From Laguncularia racemosa (lineage: Eukaryota; Streptophyta; Magnoliopsida; Myrtales; Combretaceae), in assembly GCA_037954665.1 (NCBI GenBank), contig JBBMOL010000289.1, positions 310,001 through 374,000 on the forward strand: a stretch of DNA of 64,000 bases. Direction: 5' to 3'. The notes under the pieces were generated by a model. It did not search any database. It saw nothing but the letters and a program-made list of their open reading frames with translations, and was not told the origin of the DNA. The stretch's first letter is position 1, and each line of letters starts with the position of its first letter. This document shows, one piece after another, positions 48,303-62,411 of the stretch. The position numbers were made by a program, and so were the translations under genes.

Positions 48303-49950
48303 CAACTAATGTAACCTTGTAATCATAATTACAACTTTTGAAAAATGATTACAGCCATAAGGCCATAGTTGTCAAAATTGCGAGTTGACTCGCACGTTTC
48401 TACGATTTTACGAGTTGGTGAATACATTCTTAGTCAACTCGCATGTAAAAACGTTTTTAAGGTAAAATCGTAGTAAAATCATGATTCCACACATGGAATC
48501 GGTAAAATCGTGAGTCTACTAGCATTTTTACGTTTCTACTACAGTGTCTTATTTTCCATTAGCAGAAGAAAAATAGTATTTTTAACTTTTTAACCTTCTA
48601 ACTTTTTTCTAAAATTTTAACTATTTCTAACTTTCTGTTCTTACTTTTTTCTATCGGTTCCTTTTGTTTAGTAAAAACTTGAAACTTCACTCTCATGTTT
48701 TTATCACGCAATTCCTATCGTAGGGGAGTATGGGCCACACCCCAACATGTTCTTTAGTCATCACTCGTCGTTTGTCGGTGTGTTATGTTGCGTTGAAGTC
48801 TTCGTGTTTATGTTCGTCGATTGTCAGTCTTCTTGTTCCTATTTGTGATCATGTTTATGTTAAGCACTCATGTTTGATTGCTACAACTTTTCTTATTTTA
48901 ATTAATATTTTTGTAATAGTAAATAAAATAAATGGTAGATAACTTTAACTTTATAAGAATTTTTTAGATTTTTAATTTTATAGGAAATGTATAAATGTAT
49001 TTATATTTCTATCTTTTCAATCTCTCATAGTTATAATACTTTTAAATATATATTGCTATGTAAATATCTTTTGAATTAATAATCACGAATAGTGTAAAAA
49101 TTTACTTAGTAATATATAATTTTGAAGGCTTTTCTTGTTATAGTACCTTTTTTATTATTTACTTTTTGTTAGTAGTTATTTGTCTTTTTTTTTTTAATAT
49201 TACTCCTTTCTAATGATATATTTTTGTTATCAACTTTTATTTATTAATAATTTCTTAAAGTCACAATTAATTTTTAAATTTTATCTATTATCTTTTAGTT
49301 TTTGTATATATAATTAGGTGAAATTCGCTTTATACATTATTTATCATTTTAGAAATAAAATATCTATATTATACAACTTATGCTTGATTATCTATATTAT
49401 GACTTTTATTGCAAATTTGTAATTTATGACTAAAATAAATACTGAATTTCCTTATTTATATTATCCATTATATTTTTCAATGACTATTGTAAATAAATTT
49501 ATAATATTTAGAAGTTATTCTAAATAAGTTGTAAAAACTTATGTTTCTACATTCTGATTCCACGGATCCCTTAGCGATTCTACGTAAAATCACGATTTTG
49601 ACAACCTTGCATAAGGCAAACAAATTTTGATTCATTTACAAGTTTAGTACTAAATAAGAAATATAATAGAAATGAAAACTTGATTGCTTCAAGTGCTCTT
49701 ACTCTTGCGACCCGTTTTTATTTCTCATCTTCATCAAATTGCTGAAATATATAATTATTTATCTAACAGCCAATGGATATAAGATACTTGAATCAATCTT
49801 TTTGAACTTTACCTCATTAATTTGCTTGATAACATGAACTCATTATTGAATAGGAAATATTTATCTGTAATAATCATCCTACAATATTCTTATATTCTTA
49901 ATTCTTATATCCCTATAGAAATAATTTATTTTCTTTTTCATTGCACTTTA
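48303..49950. repeat. duplicated segment, copy 2 (interrupted by hAT element C)
   Basis: Partner of 46678-47075. The alignment breaks at 48363 and resumes at 49618. Between them lies a 1,246-bp insertion. Confidence 0.85.
48364..49609. mobile_element. non-autonomous hAT-like element C with 8-bp target duplication
   Basis: Left end CATAGTTGTCAAAATTGCG; right end, inverted, CAAGGTTGTCAAAATCGTG: 15 of 19 match. Perfect 8-bp duplication CATAAGGC at 48356-48363 and 49610-49617. Subterminal repeats (tttacgagtt, actcgca, aaaatcgt) occur in the first 200 bp. The interior is AT-rich and has no transposase. An 8-bp duplication and CA-starting ends fit the hAT superfamily. The uninterrupted paralogous site at 46678-47075 confirms the insertion. 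Confidence 0.85.
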
Positions 49951-50376
49951 AGCTTCCACGAATATGCAATCTATATTATTATGTTATTTTTTTGGTGATT
50001 GCATCAAGAATGGGAAAATCAAACTTTCTTTTTCCATTGGAAGGCTTATAAGAACTTGACCATTACTGTATATTATTTACTAATAGTATTACTTTAAATA
50101 AATTTATATTATATTATTTTGTTATGGTACCATTTATTTATTTTTAGCCTTAAACAACACCGTTAATTGACTTCCTAGACATGACATTATTCTAAAAGTT
50201 ATAAATCCCTAAGTGTTGTTTAGGGTGCAAGCAACTACCAGAAACCGATTAAACGGTGTGATTATAATCTGCCGCCGTCCGTCTCAGGTGTGAACTGCTC
50301 AACTTCATTTCCCTCGCTTCCTCTCTCTCTCCCCCACTCCTCTGCGCTGAACTTTCTTGGGGAGAGACAGAAAGAG
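49951..50376. other. upstream region of the BAC1-like gene
   Basis: AT-rich until about 50240. Then a CT-rich stretch (ctcgcttcctctctctctcccccactcc, about 50310) lies before the ATG, typical of a plant 5' UTR. Confidence 0.45.
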
Positions 50377-53300
50377 ATGGCAGAGAGCTCAGGCTACAAG
50401 GAGTACGTCGCCGGATTACTCGCCGGCGTCGCCACGGTCGTCACCGGCCACCCCTTCGACACTGTCAAGGTAATTCAATCCCACGCTTTGCTTATCAAAA
50501 CCTATACATTGTCGGGTCCTTTAAATGAAAGTTTCTGTACCAAATCGAGTAATTGTTTGATCTCAATATGTGTCTTACATCAGTGACTTGCATCGATTCA
50601 CTTTGATATGGGTTGATTTTTATGTGGAGATGTGGAGGCATATCTGTGTATGATTTACTGGATAATGGTGTCTCGTTTCTCGGCCTTTTACCGGATGAAG
50701 TTTCTTTCTTACCATTGGGTGTCCCCATTCGTGTCCCTGCTATGCTATGTATGAATGAAAAAAAAACGGGGGAAGTTTTGGGCTTGAGTTCAGCTGTAAA
50801 TTTAAAGTTTGAGCTCATCGACTAAGCTCCATTAGGATCGTTTATTTAAAGATTACGTTTTCTTCTAATAAATTTATACTGAAACTTGAATTGCACTCAA
50901 ACTTGGTGAAGCTTGATATGTACTTAAATCTCAACTTAAGCTTGATTATGTGTGATCTTGTCAAACGGAATGGTTAGAAGTTTGAGTTTGAACTTACTGT
51001 AGTCAAATCAAACTAGTGCAAATGTCGAGCTAAGCTCAAGTAGTTTGCAATCTGGGTAGATTTATCTGCATTTCAGACGCTTCATATATACATGGTGGTT
51101 TTTAAATGGTGGGACATAATTGGGGAAAGTGAATGGGGAGAGAAAACTTTGTTCGCAGCAAATATTCATCAACTAGGTAAATATTGATGACAAACAAGCA
51201 GCAGGACCTGTTGAATTATTTATTGGTTTGTTGTGCACAGTAGATGGTATAACTGTAACTGTTATTGAAAAGGATAATTTTGGAAGATAGAATTCGATGA
51301 TTATGTGATGGATGCCCCTTGGAGAAATAAACTTTTATTATGCCTTTGATATATTAGAACTATTTCCCTAGGGACGGTTTATGTTGCTGACAGTTATATA
51401 TACAAAGGGTTCTTACCCATGTGGTCTCATGTTTTCTTTTTACATCTGTAATCCAAGGACCCAATATTTTGGTTTGTGCAATTCGGTTTTGTTCTGCTGG
51501 GTCAATGTTTTAACATATTCAATGAAGTTACCAAGCTGAGGATGAAACTGATTCTTGGAGAAGTAGCAGCTTAAGGTTGATTTACTGGAGAATTGGTAAT
51601 CAGCTGTTGGTCTCAATTCACAACCTATACACGACAAACTTTCTAGACTAGGAAAAGGGAATAAGCCATAATGATCATGTTATCCTCTCATGGTTATCTG
51701 TGACAAGAAGCGTCAAGTATAAATCACTGCTATTTGGTGTGATGGTGTCCTTAGTGGTGACTTCTTTTGACCATGCTTAAGGCTTGAAGTGTGAAAGTTC
51801 TGAAGGACAGAAGCTGGCTTGCCAATTTTTATTTTTAACTATTCTATGTACAGAATCAAGTGCTGGCTTTCTATTTGTATCAGTTGCACCAATGATTGCT
51901 GGAGCCATTGCCAAACTATCTTCTTAATTCAAATTTCTGATGGGGCTTGGTTTTCATTGATTCTGTATTATTGTTTTCTTTTCTGTTTACTGCAATGTGC
52001 ATAGGATGTCTATACAACCATGCTATGGTTTTGTTTGCAACGATTTTTTCCTTATGTTGATAACATAAACCTATAGTCTGATAAAATATATTTTATGTAT
52101 TGATGATGGTATGAATGTCTAAGATTTAAGTGTTTGCATTTGTGATTGTGAAGATTTGTTTGAATGCAAGCTTAAGCTGTGATATGAAGACACTGGTTTG
52201 AGTCTTCTAAAATACTTTCTTATTAGGTGAAGCTTCAAAAACACAATACGGAAGCTGGCGGATTGAAATATAGAAATGGTTTACATTGTACTGCAACAAT
52301 TTTGAAGACTGAAGGGGTACGTTTTTCCATTTTTGTTCTCTATAGCAAAGAACAGTATATAATCATTGATGTTGCCTAGAATAAACATCGTTTGAGTGCT
52401 TTTCTCTTCCGTCTCTCTCTCTTTTATATATATATTAATATATACAAGTTATACTTGTAATGTTAATAGATTGAGCAAAAAAGTGCTCCACTATGGCAGC
52501 CTTTTCATTAATACCCTCTGCATTGTTTAAGCCATCATTTGACTTGTGTAATAAATAAACTTACCAGTTGTTTCCCTCTTTGCTTTAGTTGGCGCATCTT
52601 TAATTCATAGAATGAGGTATGAGGCATTTTAATAATTTCATCTTCATACCATGAGGTGGTGCTGCACTATGTTATTGTTGATAGGATCAGGGGACACCTT
52701 TTTTTAGTATTTGTAAATGAAGGCACTGTAGTTACTTACCAAAGAAAAAAAAAGAAGCACTGTAGTTGTATTCCCTAGTCTGGGTTGACTGTATTGTAAT
52801 CTCAGTGTTCTCAGTGGTGCTATGGTTCTTTGTGGGATTAATAAATTTTCAATTTGAAATAACACGCTAAAATTTGTAATACAATATGCAATATAACTTT
52901 TATGTGAGATGATTCTCAATGCTTTTTATGCACTTGAAAACATCATATCGAATGCTCAGTAATAAGATAGAGAACCATCATAGACCCAAGAACCAAAAAT
53001 AGCCTCCAAGAACCGATTTTCAGACAATATATGATAAAAGTTATCGGTGTTAAATTTTATGCTCAGAACCTTTCTATCAAAACTGTTTCATCAATAAGCG
53101 TATCAGCTTTTAGTTAGAGAGCTATCTTAGACTTACGAATCAAAATAGCCTCCAAGATCTGATTTCAGGACGGCATTATAATAAGATTAATTGGTGTTAA
53201 CTTTTATATCAGAATTTCTTGATCAGAGCTGTTTCATCAATGAGTGTATCATTATACTTAAAGGTATTCTTATTGGATAGTCAATACTTCAGTAAATCTG

Positions 53301-55237
53301 ATGTTTTGACTTATGAACTTACGTAAATACTATCTTTTACTAGACTTTACATGTATCCTACATGGGGCACTTATTGCACTGCAGGTTCCTGAATTTTTGG
53401 AGTAGGAGTTGCTTTTGCTAGGTTTCTATTTCTATTGGGGTCCTTTTACTTGTGTAATTAAGATTTATAAACACATACATATTTTGGCCACAAAAGTTCA
53501 TATTAAAAACTCCCTTTATTTTTGCAAAATGTCATCTAGAGGATCATTGACATTCATAGTTCTGCCCTTTTTAGGTTTGTCGCTTGTGAATGGAATGGCT
53601 GTTTTTGAGAGAATACAACACCAATTACCCTTTTCAAACTTTAGGGGGTTCTTATGACAGGTCAAAGGACTATATCGGGGAGCAACATCATCTTTTGTCG
53701 GTGTGGCCTTTGAGAGTTCTCTTGTATTTGGCATTTATTCTCAAACCAAACAGAGACTGCAGGTATACTTGCACATGGATTATATTTCATGTTGTCATTA
53801 GCCAAAAAGCTTTTGCCTTTTGGTAAATATATTTTGGTCTAATAATTGTTTTTGTCAAGCTAGTATTTTATGGAGGTGTGATGTACCTTTTTCGTTGATG
53901 AAGGGAGGCTCACAACCTGATCGACCACAACCGCAAGTAATAATTCCTTCTGCTGCCTTTGGTGGATCTATAATAAGTTTTGTGTTATGTCCTTCAGAGC
54001 TAGTGAAGGTACATACAAGAATTTTTATTACATGCTGACCATCATGCTTTCAGAATATATATGATTTTCTCCAATTTGTATGAACATTAATGTTGCATCT
54101 TCAGTGTAGAATGCAAGTTCAAGGAGCTGATTCATTAGTTCCTCAGTCCAGTAAATACAGCAGTCCTCTTGATTGTGTTATTAGAACAGTGAAGAATGAG
54201 GGGGTGAGAAGACTTTGCCCACATATATACTCATTTTTCTTTAAACCTTAATTTGCTCATCAGGTGTTGTGCTATTCAGGTTCAAGGAATTTTTCGTGGA
54301 GGTTTTACAACATTTCTGAGAGAATCGTGTGGAAATGCGGTCTTTTTTACAGTTTATGAGTATGTTCGGCATCATATGCATTTACAATTGAGTTATTCAT
54401 CTCAGCACAAACAATTGGTTGATGTTGGTGTTGGGATTGTCAGTGGTGGACTTGGTGGTGTAGCTGTAAGTCTCCTTAAAGCTTAAGCTCATTTATAAGC
54501 AGATTATGCTAATTCTTGGATTTATTTATTTACTTATTTATAATATCTCTTCCTTCCCCTCCCCCTCTTTTTTTGTTGTATCATGGCTCTCTAATGACCT
54601 CATTCATTCTATACCCTCTGCAGTTCTGGTGTGCATTTTTACCTTTAGATGTGGCAAAGACTATTATCCAGACTTCTTCGGATAAATATTCTCCGAGAAA
54701 TCCATTTCAAATTTTGAATTCTGTAAGTTGATTACAGATAAGCCTTGTTTGTTATATTCCATGGAATGGCATTTAATGGAGACCCATAAGAGTTATATCT
54801 TTGGTAATCATATTATAGGTTGATGACCAAAACACAAGCTAATGGCTCTTAATTCCTTATAATTCTAATATAATAAGTAGGATTTCAAGAAATCGGGAGT
54901 TGCAAGGTGATATTTTTTGGGCATCATCCCTATGATATGCCAAAGTCTTACTAAAAACTTTAGTAAATTGGATCCCATGGAATTTTATTCCACCAAATAA
55001 AGCAACAACAGGGCCATAAGCTCAATATATTAGGTATAGCTGCTTGTTTCATTCTAAAGACGTCCTTATACTTTGTGTTTTAACTTCCTTGTTTGGCTGA
55101 AGATTTACAGGAGGGCTGGAATCAAAGGGTGCTATACGGGTTTAGGTCCCACAATCATCCGTGCTTTTCCGGCTAATGCAGCTGCAATTGTTACCTGGGA
55201 ACTAGCCATGAAATTGCTGGGAATAGATCGGCACTGA
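50377..55237 (+). CDS. BAC1: BAC1-like mitochondrial basic amino acid carrier (8 exons)
   Basis: A mitochondrial carrier family protein of the inner membrane; its closest remembered relative is the plant arginine/ornithine carrier BAC1. Exons: 50377-50469, 52227-52316, 53661-53762, 53904-54008, 54105-54203, 54280-54465, 54624-54722, 55103-55237. All begin and end on whole codons, giving 302 residues against about 311 recalled for Arabidopsis BAC1. Three carrier repeats are visible, each with its P-x-[DE]-x-x-[KR] signature: HPFDTVK (25-31), CPSELVK (124-130) and LPLDVAK (231-237). Each repeat should give two membrane helices. Wording such as YKEYVAGL, LYRGATSSF, GIFRGG and FPANAAAIV supports BAC1 rather than the BOU-type carriers. 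Introns 1 and 2 are long (1.76 and 1.34 kb). No defect is seen. Substrate is inferred from similarity only. Confidence 0.9.
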
Positions 55238-56220
55238 CTGTACATAACCATTCAATCACAAAGAAATTCCAACATTTTTGGTGTTGTAAGCAACTGCAGG
55301 TATCTTCGTTGGACAATTTTACTGATGAATTTGGCATTGTAACCTTGTTACATTTCAGTAGAAAATTCTGGACCCTATTAAATCTCTTGGATTTTCTTTT
55401 GTTACTTGGGGAGTGTAGAATATTTAGTTGTACCATCTGAGCTGCTATGTCATGGCGGAAGTGTGGCAAGCTGCGAATAACATGCTGTGGTGCTGGCAGT
55501 TGAATTTCATTTTTTACCCTTCTGCTCTTAATTTTCTTTTAAACCTCGATGGTGGAAATTTCAGTCCTACTAGGGAAAGAGAAGTTAGGAATTGAAGCAA
55601 CGATTAACTCTGTGGTACTTATTAATTTGGGTTATTTTCCTGAATTGCAAGGTAGGCTAATGCCATGTTTCAATTACAGCTTTCCTTAGCAGAGTTTCTA
55701 GACAATTTTGTGAGTCAGTTTCAGCGCTCAAAGTTCTAGATAGAGGATGGATCTAAGTTTTCAGAGAATTTTGTATATATTCAATCTTATATGGAGAGGA
55801 CAATGATAAATGCATAGAAATCAGAAAATCGCTTGTTAAAACATTCTAATCTTACTGTTTGAGAGATTAATCTCTGTTTATTTATTTGAAAAAAATTACT
55901 TTCTTGTGTTGTGGAGTGGAAGTAACCGAATCGTACGAGTATTTTCTGTTTGAGGAGACACCGATAGATCGTCGGATGTCTTCAAATGATTTGAGGATTT
56001 GGCGGTGTCATTCAACCACTTATCGCTATAGAAGATATGCACTCTGCAATGCAAACTATGTGTGGTGTTTACACATGATGAATGGTGAAATTGGTGTTGA
56101 CTCAACCCATTATGATTTAGAGAGAGAGAGAGAGAGACGTGAAAGGACAATGATTGAGGACACGTACGAGCTTTTGATCAAAAGCTGGCTATGTGGTCTC
56201 AGTGTAATGTAAGTACTGCA
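55238..56220 (+). other. 3' region of the BAC1-like gene
   Basis: The 3' UTR probably extends several hundred bases. A 108-codon open stretch at 55886-56212 has no recognisable domain and includes a (GA)n run at 56119-56136, so I do not call it a gene. Confidence 0.4.
56119..56136. repeat. (GA)n microsatellite
   Basis: About nine AG/GA units. Confidence 0.85.
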
Positions 56221-59200
56221 TTTTGATGAATATCTCTGTTCGTGTATATATTTGTATGAGCTCATTAGATGCTATTCGCCCTTTAGCATAGATTTTATAA
56301 AATTTGAATCTCATCCGTTACTTTATAAAGCTATCCATATTTCGCTTTCAAAATTATATAGAGTTTTTATTTAATATCAAAAATCTGCTGTGTTATGAAT
56401 ATTATAAATTTGTTAATTTGCTAGTATAGTTTATATAAAATGGAAATAAAGAGAGAAAATATTATCAAAATTTCTATAATTTATTTTTGTCATTCATACA
56501 ATTATATACTAAAATAAAGTGATAACATATATCTAAATTTTAAATTTAAAAAAGTTCAACTCATTAATCACATATTCTCATAAGCTTATGATATAATTTA
56601 TCTAATTTCAAAAATTAACTAAAGTTTATCCCATTATCTTCCTAAACATTTATCAAAATCAATTACATTCAATACATCATCTTTCTCAATTATATTCATA
56701 CTTATGAAAAGGAAAAAAAAATTTATAAAATAGATTAAAAGAGATATGAGATCAAAGGATGCAAATGTGGCTAAAAAAATATGAATAGTAAGATTAGACA
56801 ATAGAATCATGATTAGGGTTTCCTTGACTTTAATGAATAAAATAAAAAATAATATTTTTTAGTACAATACAATAGATTAATAGGTTATAATTTTTTACTT
56901 TTGAAATTTGAATTTAAAAATATTATTATTTAATATTTTTTAATAAATCAAGTTTTTCTATTACGTATTTTCTAAAACTCGAAACTCAACTTAAAACTTT
57001 AAACTAATATCCAAATTTATTTCAAAACTCTATAAACATTATTCAATAACATAATTAATATGTTGAACTGATCGAATACCTATAAGGATCCTTTACTCAC
57101 ATCCAATTTGGATGCCAATTATTGTCAATTACTCAATCCACATATGGGTTCCTGAAACTTCATGTCGTAGCAGAGGCACGTGGATCCGATATTAGAAGAC
57201 TTTGTCACTTCTGCTGCGTCAGATAGTTATGGAAGTTGACGATGATGGTGATCGAGTCGTACATCACGGTTTGGTGGCCAAAGTATGTACATGTTTGTAA
57301 ATCCCAATTATTCAAGGAAAAGGACCCCACTTGAAATAGATATTTCAAGCTGTATTTTCTAAAATTAATTTTTATTTATGTTTTAGGTTTAACCTATTTC
57401 ATCAAACAAATGAAAAGAAATCTAAATATAATTTTCAAAACTTATATATTTGTTGAAAAGAAATGTAAATATAATGATCTAATACTTTTTTCACTATTTT
57501 CTTAAATTGTAATTGCCTAAAAAAACTATATAAATAAATATGAAACAATAATAAAAGGCAAAGAAATATTATAACTAAAGAAAACTTATCTTTAAGGATG
57601 AAACCATGATGATAATATTTATAATTACCATAATTAGTAGTTTTTTTTTTTCAATTTCTTTTTTTTTTTAGTTTTTTTAGCAAGTCGATCAATTTGGCTA
57701 GTAATGGACTGAACTACTTTAACCTGTGAGTTGAACGAGTTAGGTTCATTTGGCCTGGTTTTTAAACGGGTTGAAAAACTTAACTATAGCTCGTAAAGCA
57801 GGTTAAATAGGTTAACTTGCAGGCTTTGACCCACCTATACATCTTTATTAATTGCTGCATCAAATTGGGAATATAAAAAAAATACCAATATATCCCTATT
57901 TAATTATTATAAATATAACTAATAGTTATTTATTTAGGGTATGATTTTCTGTTACTTAAATTTTTTATTTTCAATGGAGAGGCAATAAAAAAAATTACTT
58001 TACAAAAGGTAATATTTATTCTTTATAGAGAGAGAATTGAAAAGTTATTTGAAATAAAAATTCTTAAACCAATTTGCAAGTGAACAAGGTAATAGAAAGT
58101 ATTTCAAGAATAATTATTCTCTTTATTGCATCCAAATAGATAGACCCTTAGATGAATTCTTTTCAAGTAATTAAATAAGTGATATTTATAAATTATTACA
58201 AATCACACTACTAATTTGATGTCTAGTTGTAGGAAAAGTTCCAATTGAATGATCATGTCAAATTCTCTCTCTCTCTCTCTCTCTTTTTTTTTTTTTTTTG
58301 CGTGAGGAAAGGGAATATATGGTGGATTATTTCACCATTCTTGCTCATTTTGATAATAGAGGTGTTAACACCTGATGGAAGTTTCTTTCTATTAACTCCA
58401 TGATGTAGAGATATTTTGTAATGTTAAGGAGATAAGAATCTTTAAACACTTGTGGCTCATTTACATTCTAGAATAGAATAGATAAGAAATAGAAAAATTA
58501 TACTTTATGAATGACTATTACCAAGAATAGATTAGGAATTTTTATTTCAGTATAAACTCTATATAATTTTTTATCATAGAGAATGTGTATTTCTGTATTT
58601 ACTTCACCTCATTAATAGAAGTATTAAGTTGGGAGTAAAAACAAAATTTCTAATTTATCTTTATTTGGTCCTTAATCGCATTGTTAATGAGGGTATAATG
58701 GTCATAGTGGAGAATAAAAAATTCCACTTTTTTTATAGATCATATCTATTTTTAATGGAATGAGAATATAAAAGTTTTAGGAACTAAAATTCCCTCATCA
58801 TTTTTTTTAGGAAAATAAGGTAATAGACAGTTGAAAGTGTGTAATTATTTTATTTCATCTCTATTATCTTCAAGTAAATAAGCTCTCATGGTAAGAGTTA
58901 ATTTCCTAGATTATTTATACATTTATTAATTTATCTATAACATATAATATCTTCTATTTATGTGAAAAAAATGAACTTGCAAATAATATTTAATGAACAA
59001 AATCCATTACGCAATATTATATTTTCAAAAAGTATCATATTAATAATTAAAATTTTATTTTAATCCCTAAAACCATCTAACTTTTCAAGAATTCAATTTA
59101 ACCATTTGGATGTCTTTCTGATGACACGACAACCTATTATCTTATATGGCATATATGCTAGATTTTTTTTTTTATCCTTATTTTATTGTACTTTTATTTT

Positions 59201-62040
59201 GGCTTTACCTTCAATTGGTGAAGAACCAAGACGTAGTTTCAAGCCCCTTATTTTTAGGAAAAAAAGGGTTATTCCAACAATTGCTGACTATTTTGAGGAA
59301 AATGCTTTATAATATAATTTTATCTTTTTAACTTGGTTCTTTATTTTTCAAGCAAATGAATATATATACATATATTTTAGTTAACTTTATGTGTGGATGA
59401 AGATCAGAGAAAAATGTATATGTATACGCCATATAGGATTTCTATCTACCAAATATATGAAAGATTTAAAATTGTAAAAAAGTTTAATAGTTTTTGTGTT
59501 AAAAATAAATGTTCGATAATTAGCATGATATTATTGAATAATATAGTGGCAAACAGTAAAATTTACACAACATCCCACATCGGATACTAAATATAAGCCT
59601 GCCTACTCTCTCCATCAATATCATCTCTCTGCAAACCCAATCAGGTGAAGTCGTACAAAATGGGGACCAATCTAAGACGATAATGAGGGGTGTGGTCCTA
59701 TTCCTCATTGATGAAAAGAACCAAATTCATTGCTCCCAAAGATATGTTGGTGGCCAAGGAAGTCCACTTTGTTGCGACTGAGTTGGCTCTCCTACTTCCA
59801 AGGTGATGCGAAATAACAATTGAATTTATATGAGAGAGCAAGGACACATAATTGTTGGCAAAAAAAAAAAAAGGACATATAATAGTTGGTAAAGTAAATG
59901 TGCGTGGCAAGTTACAATAGGTCTAGCTTCTCTAAATTATTGGACCTTATTACTTCTTCTTTTCAACCTTTTACTTTTGGTGCTCATTGATGGAGGAATC
60001 CAGAAAAGGTTGATTATATAATACTCGTTTACGTACATATATAAATGATATATAAGTACGAATTATATTTGGGCATATTGTAATGGTAATATATATATAT
60101 ATATTTCAAAAAAAAAAATTATATAACGAAGGATAATTAGTACTTATATATCATATAAACATATACATCGCATATATTACCTTGGAAACTTTCCCTCAAA
60201 AGTATCAGTATTGAAAAAGCACTATTATAGTAGATGATGAAGTGAGTGATACCGTATAACATGCATCTCAAAAAATATCAGGGTAAAGCAGAAATATAAC
60301 TCCTTTCATGCAATAAAATTAGAGCTTATTAAGAAGAGATTATAAAATTCATTTTTGGAGAAACTTGAGATTATAATAAATTTGCCTAAAATGCTTTATG
60401 CTATTCTTCACTAATTTTAAAATTTGAGATGCTTTTACAATGATCTCGTATTACTTCAAATGTAGTATCATCTTTATCATTTATTATCTTCTTAATCTCC
60501 TTTTCGATTATGAATATTTCAATCATGATGTTGTATATTTAGTCAAATACAGTGTAATAGACAACAAAAGCTCTATTATGATTTACATATGATATTAATG
60601 GTTGACTAATATATAGTTATTATAATCAATCTGTTATCAATTCGGAATTCAACTGCCAATAAATTTTGTTAATAAAAAATTGAAATTTAATTTTTTTCCC
60701 CAGAGATCAAATAACTTTTTCAATTAAAGCATATTGGAATAGAAATACATATGCCACTATAAAACAAACAAAAGGAGATGGAGATCTAGAGATTTGATTA
60801 AAAACACTAATCTAGAAAAAATTCATGTGCAAATGCTAAACAAAACCCATGACTCCAAATGGGAAAGGTCCCATATGGGGATGAAAAAAAAAAAAACAGA
60901 AATTGAAAAAAAAATCTAGATCACAACATAAGTCTCTGACATGAATTCTATTCATTAATGAAAGAACATTTATAAATTTTTAGATCTAAATAAAGATATT
61001 TTTTTTTATTATAACAGTCATGCAGCTAAAATAATGGTTGCACTAAATCATTTAGGGTTAATGAGCATAACATGATGATTGTAGCCCTAGGTTGAACGAG
61101 AGACTTTACAGTTGTATTATTGATTGGACTATTCTTTCCTTTGTTTTAGAAATGTGCCAATGACAAGGGTTTTATTTTGAAAATGAACTTTAGATAGACA
61201 ACGAATTAGTTCCAAATGAATGTACTAGTATTAATGAATCCTTTTTTTCATTGAAAGCTACAATGTGCCGAACTAAATGCTGCTATCAACCTTTTATCAT
61301 ATCTAGGGCCTATACCAAATATATATATTTAAAAAAATTATTTACGCTTTCCCATATAATGATCTTTCATCATCTGTCCAATTTCTAAAAGCAAAAATAG
61401 CTTATGTATAAAACAAATCCTGGTAACAAATGAAGCGTGACGCCAAAATGGAAAAGAAAGCATAATTTCTTGCAACCATGCAAATTATTACATCACATCA
61501 AAAGTATAAAATTCTCGAGTAGCCCTTTCAACAAAACTTTGTCCCGGCTATTACTTAGTCAATGCTTGAATGATATGGTCAATTTCCCATGTATTCCACA
61601 CTTATTGCACATTTGCCCGTTTCTAAAATTGAATAGATACTTTAAAAATACCTAAATAAAAAATTATCATAATTTTCAAGCTTATTAGTAAAGGTTTTTA
61701 GTATTTTAATGATAGTATAAAATACATATATATTTTTCAAAAAATTATAATGAATAATCGTATAATAAAAGTTTAAAGGATCTATATAGGGAAGTAGTTT
61801 TGGTGGGGTATTTAATATGATGGCTACAGGCACCATGTATAAGCAATAAGCAATAAAGCCCTACGATACATCATGTCTCGAAGCTCATTTGCTCCCATAA
61901 TACTTGTGACATGTAATAAAAGAATGGAGTACTTGCTTTGGCGTGGTCCTCACTATTTCCATAATGTCCTTTTCACTTTTTTTTTCCCATCTAACTAGTT
62001 AGTGCTATATGTATATTCTTTGCCTCTCTTCTCTTCATAT
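56221..62040. other. long gene-poor AT-rich region
   Basis: No gene is supported in almost 6 kb. Items seen: a G-box-like CACGTG at 57178; a degraded block with ggtttttaaacgggttgaaa and cctatacatct (57700-57860) that recalls the ends of plant hAT MITEs but lacks a partner end; a (CT)n-T run at 58264-58299; and a TCCCACATCGG motif at 59574, with no recognisable snRNA after it. A stretch at about 59680-59740 reads like a small remnant of a replication-protein-A-type fold (VVLFLIDEKNQIH), too short to assign. Confidence 0.4.
58264..58299. repeat. (CT)n microsatellite with poly-T tail
   Basis: About ten CT units followed by a run of T. Confidence 0.9.
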
Positions 62041-62097
62041 ATCAAGCTTGCTTAGACACAGTAACCCCATTTTCATATTCTCTCTTGTTGATCCAAA

Positions 62098-62411
62098 ATG
62101 GAACCAAGTAGAGCCGAAGAGAAGAGTACAAAAATGGTAGAAGCAGCGGAAGACAATGAAGAGGAAGAAGAAGAGGAGGATGAAGAGATAGCTGGTAGAG
62201 GGGATAGAAAAAGGAGGGCTTCAAGTAGTAGTTCCTCCTGTAGAAAGGGACCATGGACGCCTCAACCAACGTGCCAAGGGGAGAATTGCTCCGCCGACAT
62301 GACCGATGCTAAGCGGTACCACCGCCGGCACAAGGTGTGTGAATTTCATGCCAAGGCTCCGGTAGTTCTTGTAGCCGGACTTCATCAAAGGTTTTGCCAG
62401 CAATGCAGCAG
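62098..62411 (+). CDS. SPL3/4/5-type SBP-box transcription factor, exon 1 (partial)
   Basis: SBP-box proteins bind GTAC-core DNA and promote phase change and flowering; the small SPL3/4/5 group is normally controlled by miR156. The first exon encodes 104 codons plus two bases. It has an acidic run (residues 21-30), a KRR patch, a serine run (42-47), then the start of the SBP domain (from Cys59). The first zinc site is complete (Cys59, Cys64, Cys81, His84). The second begins with Cys100 and Cys103 and ends at QQCSR, where plant SBP genes have a conserved phase-2 intron; the sequence continues as GTTTGG, a possible donor. The rest of the domain, the nuclear signal and any miR156 site are not found before 64000. 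The intron is over 1.5 kb, or the gene is broken. Confidence 0.85.

Noticed and set aside
55886..56212. 108-codon open stretch after the BAC1-like gene
   Set aside because: No domain, contains a GA microsatellite, and lies in AT-rich DNA without supporting splice or promoter context.
59106..59312. 68-codon open stretch with hydrophobic start
   Set aside because: No family recognised; in AT-rich DNA with no gene context.
59572..59600. Possible snRNA promoter: ATCCCACATCG followed by ATATAAG
   Set aside because: The upstream element matches, but the TATA-like word is only about 8 bp away, far less than in plant snRNA genes, and no known snRNA sequence follows.
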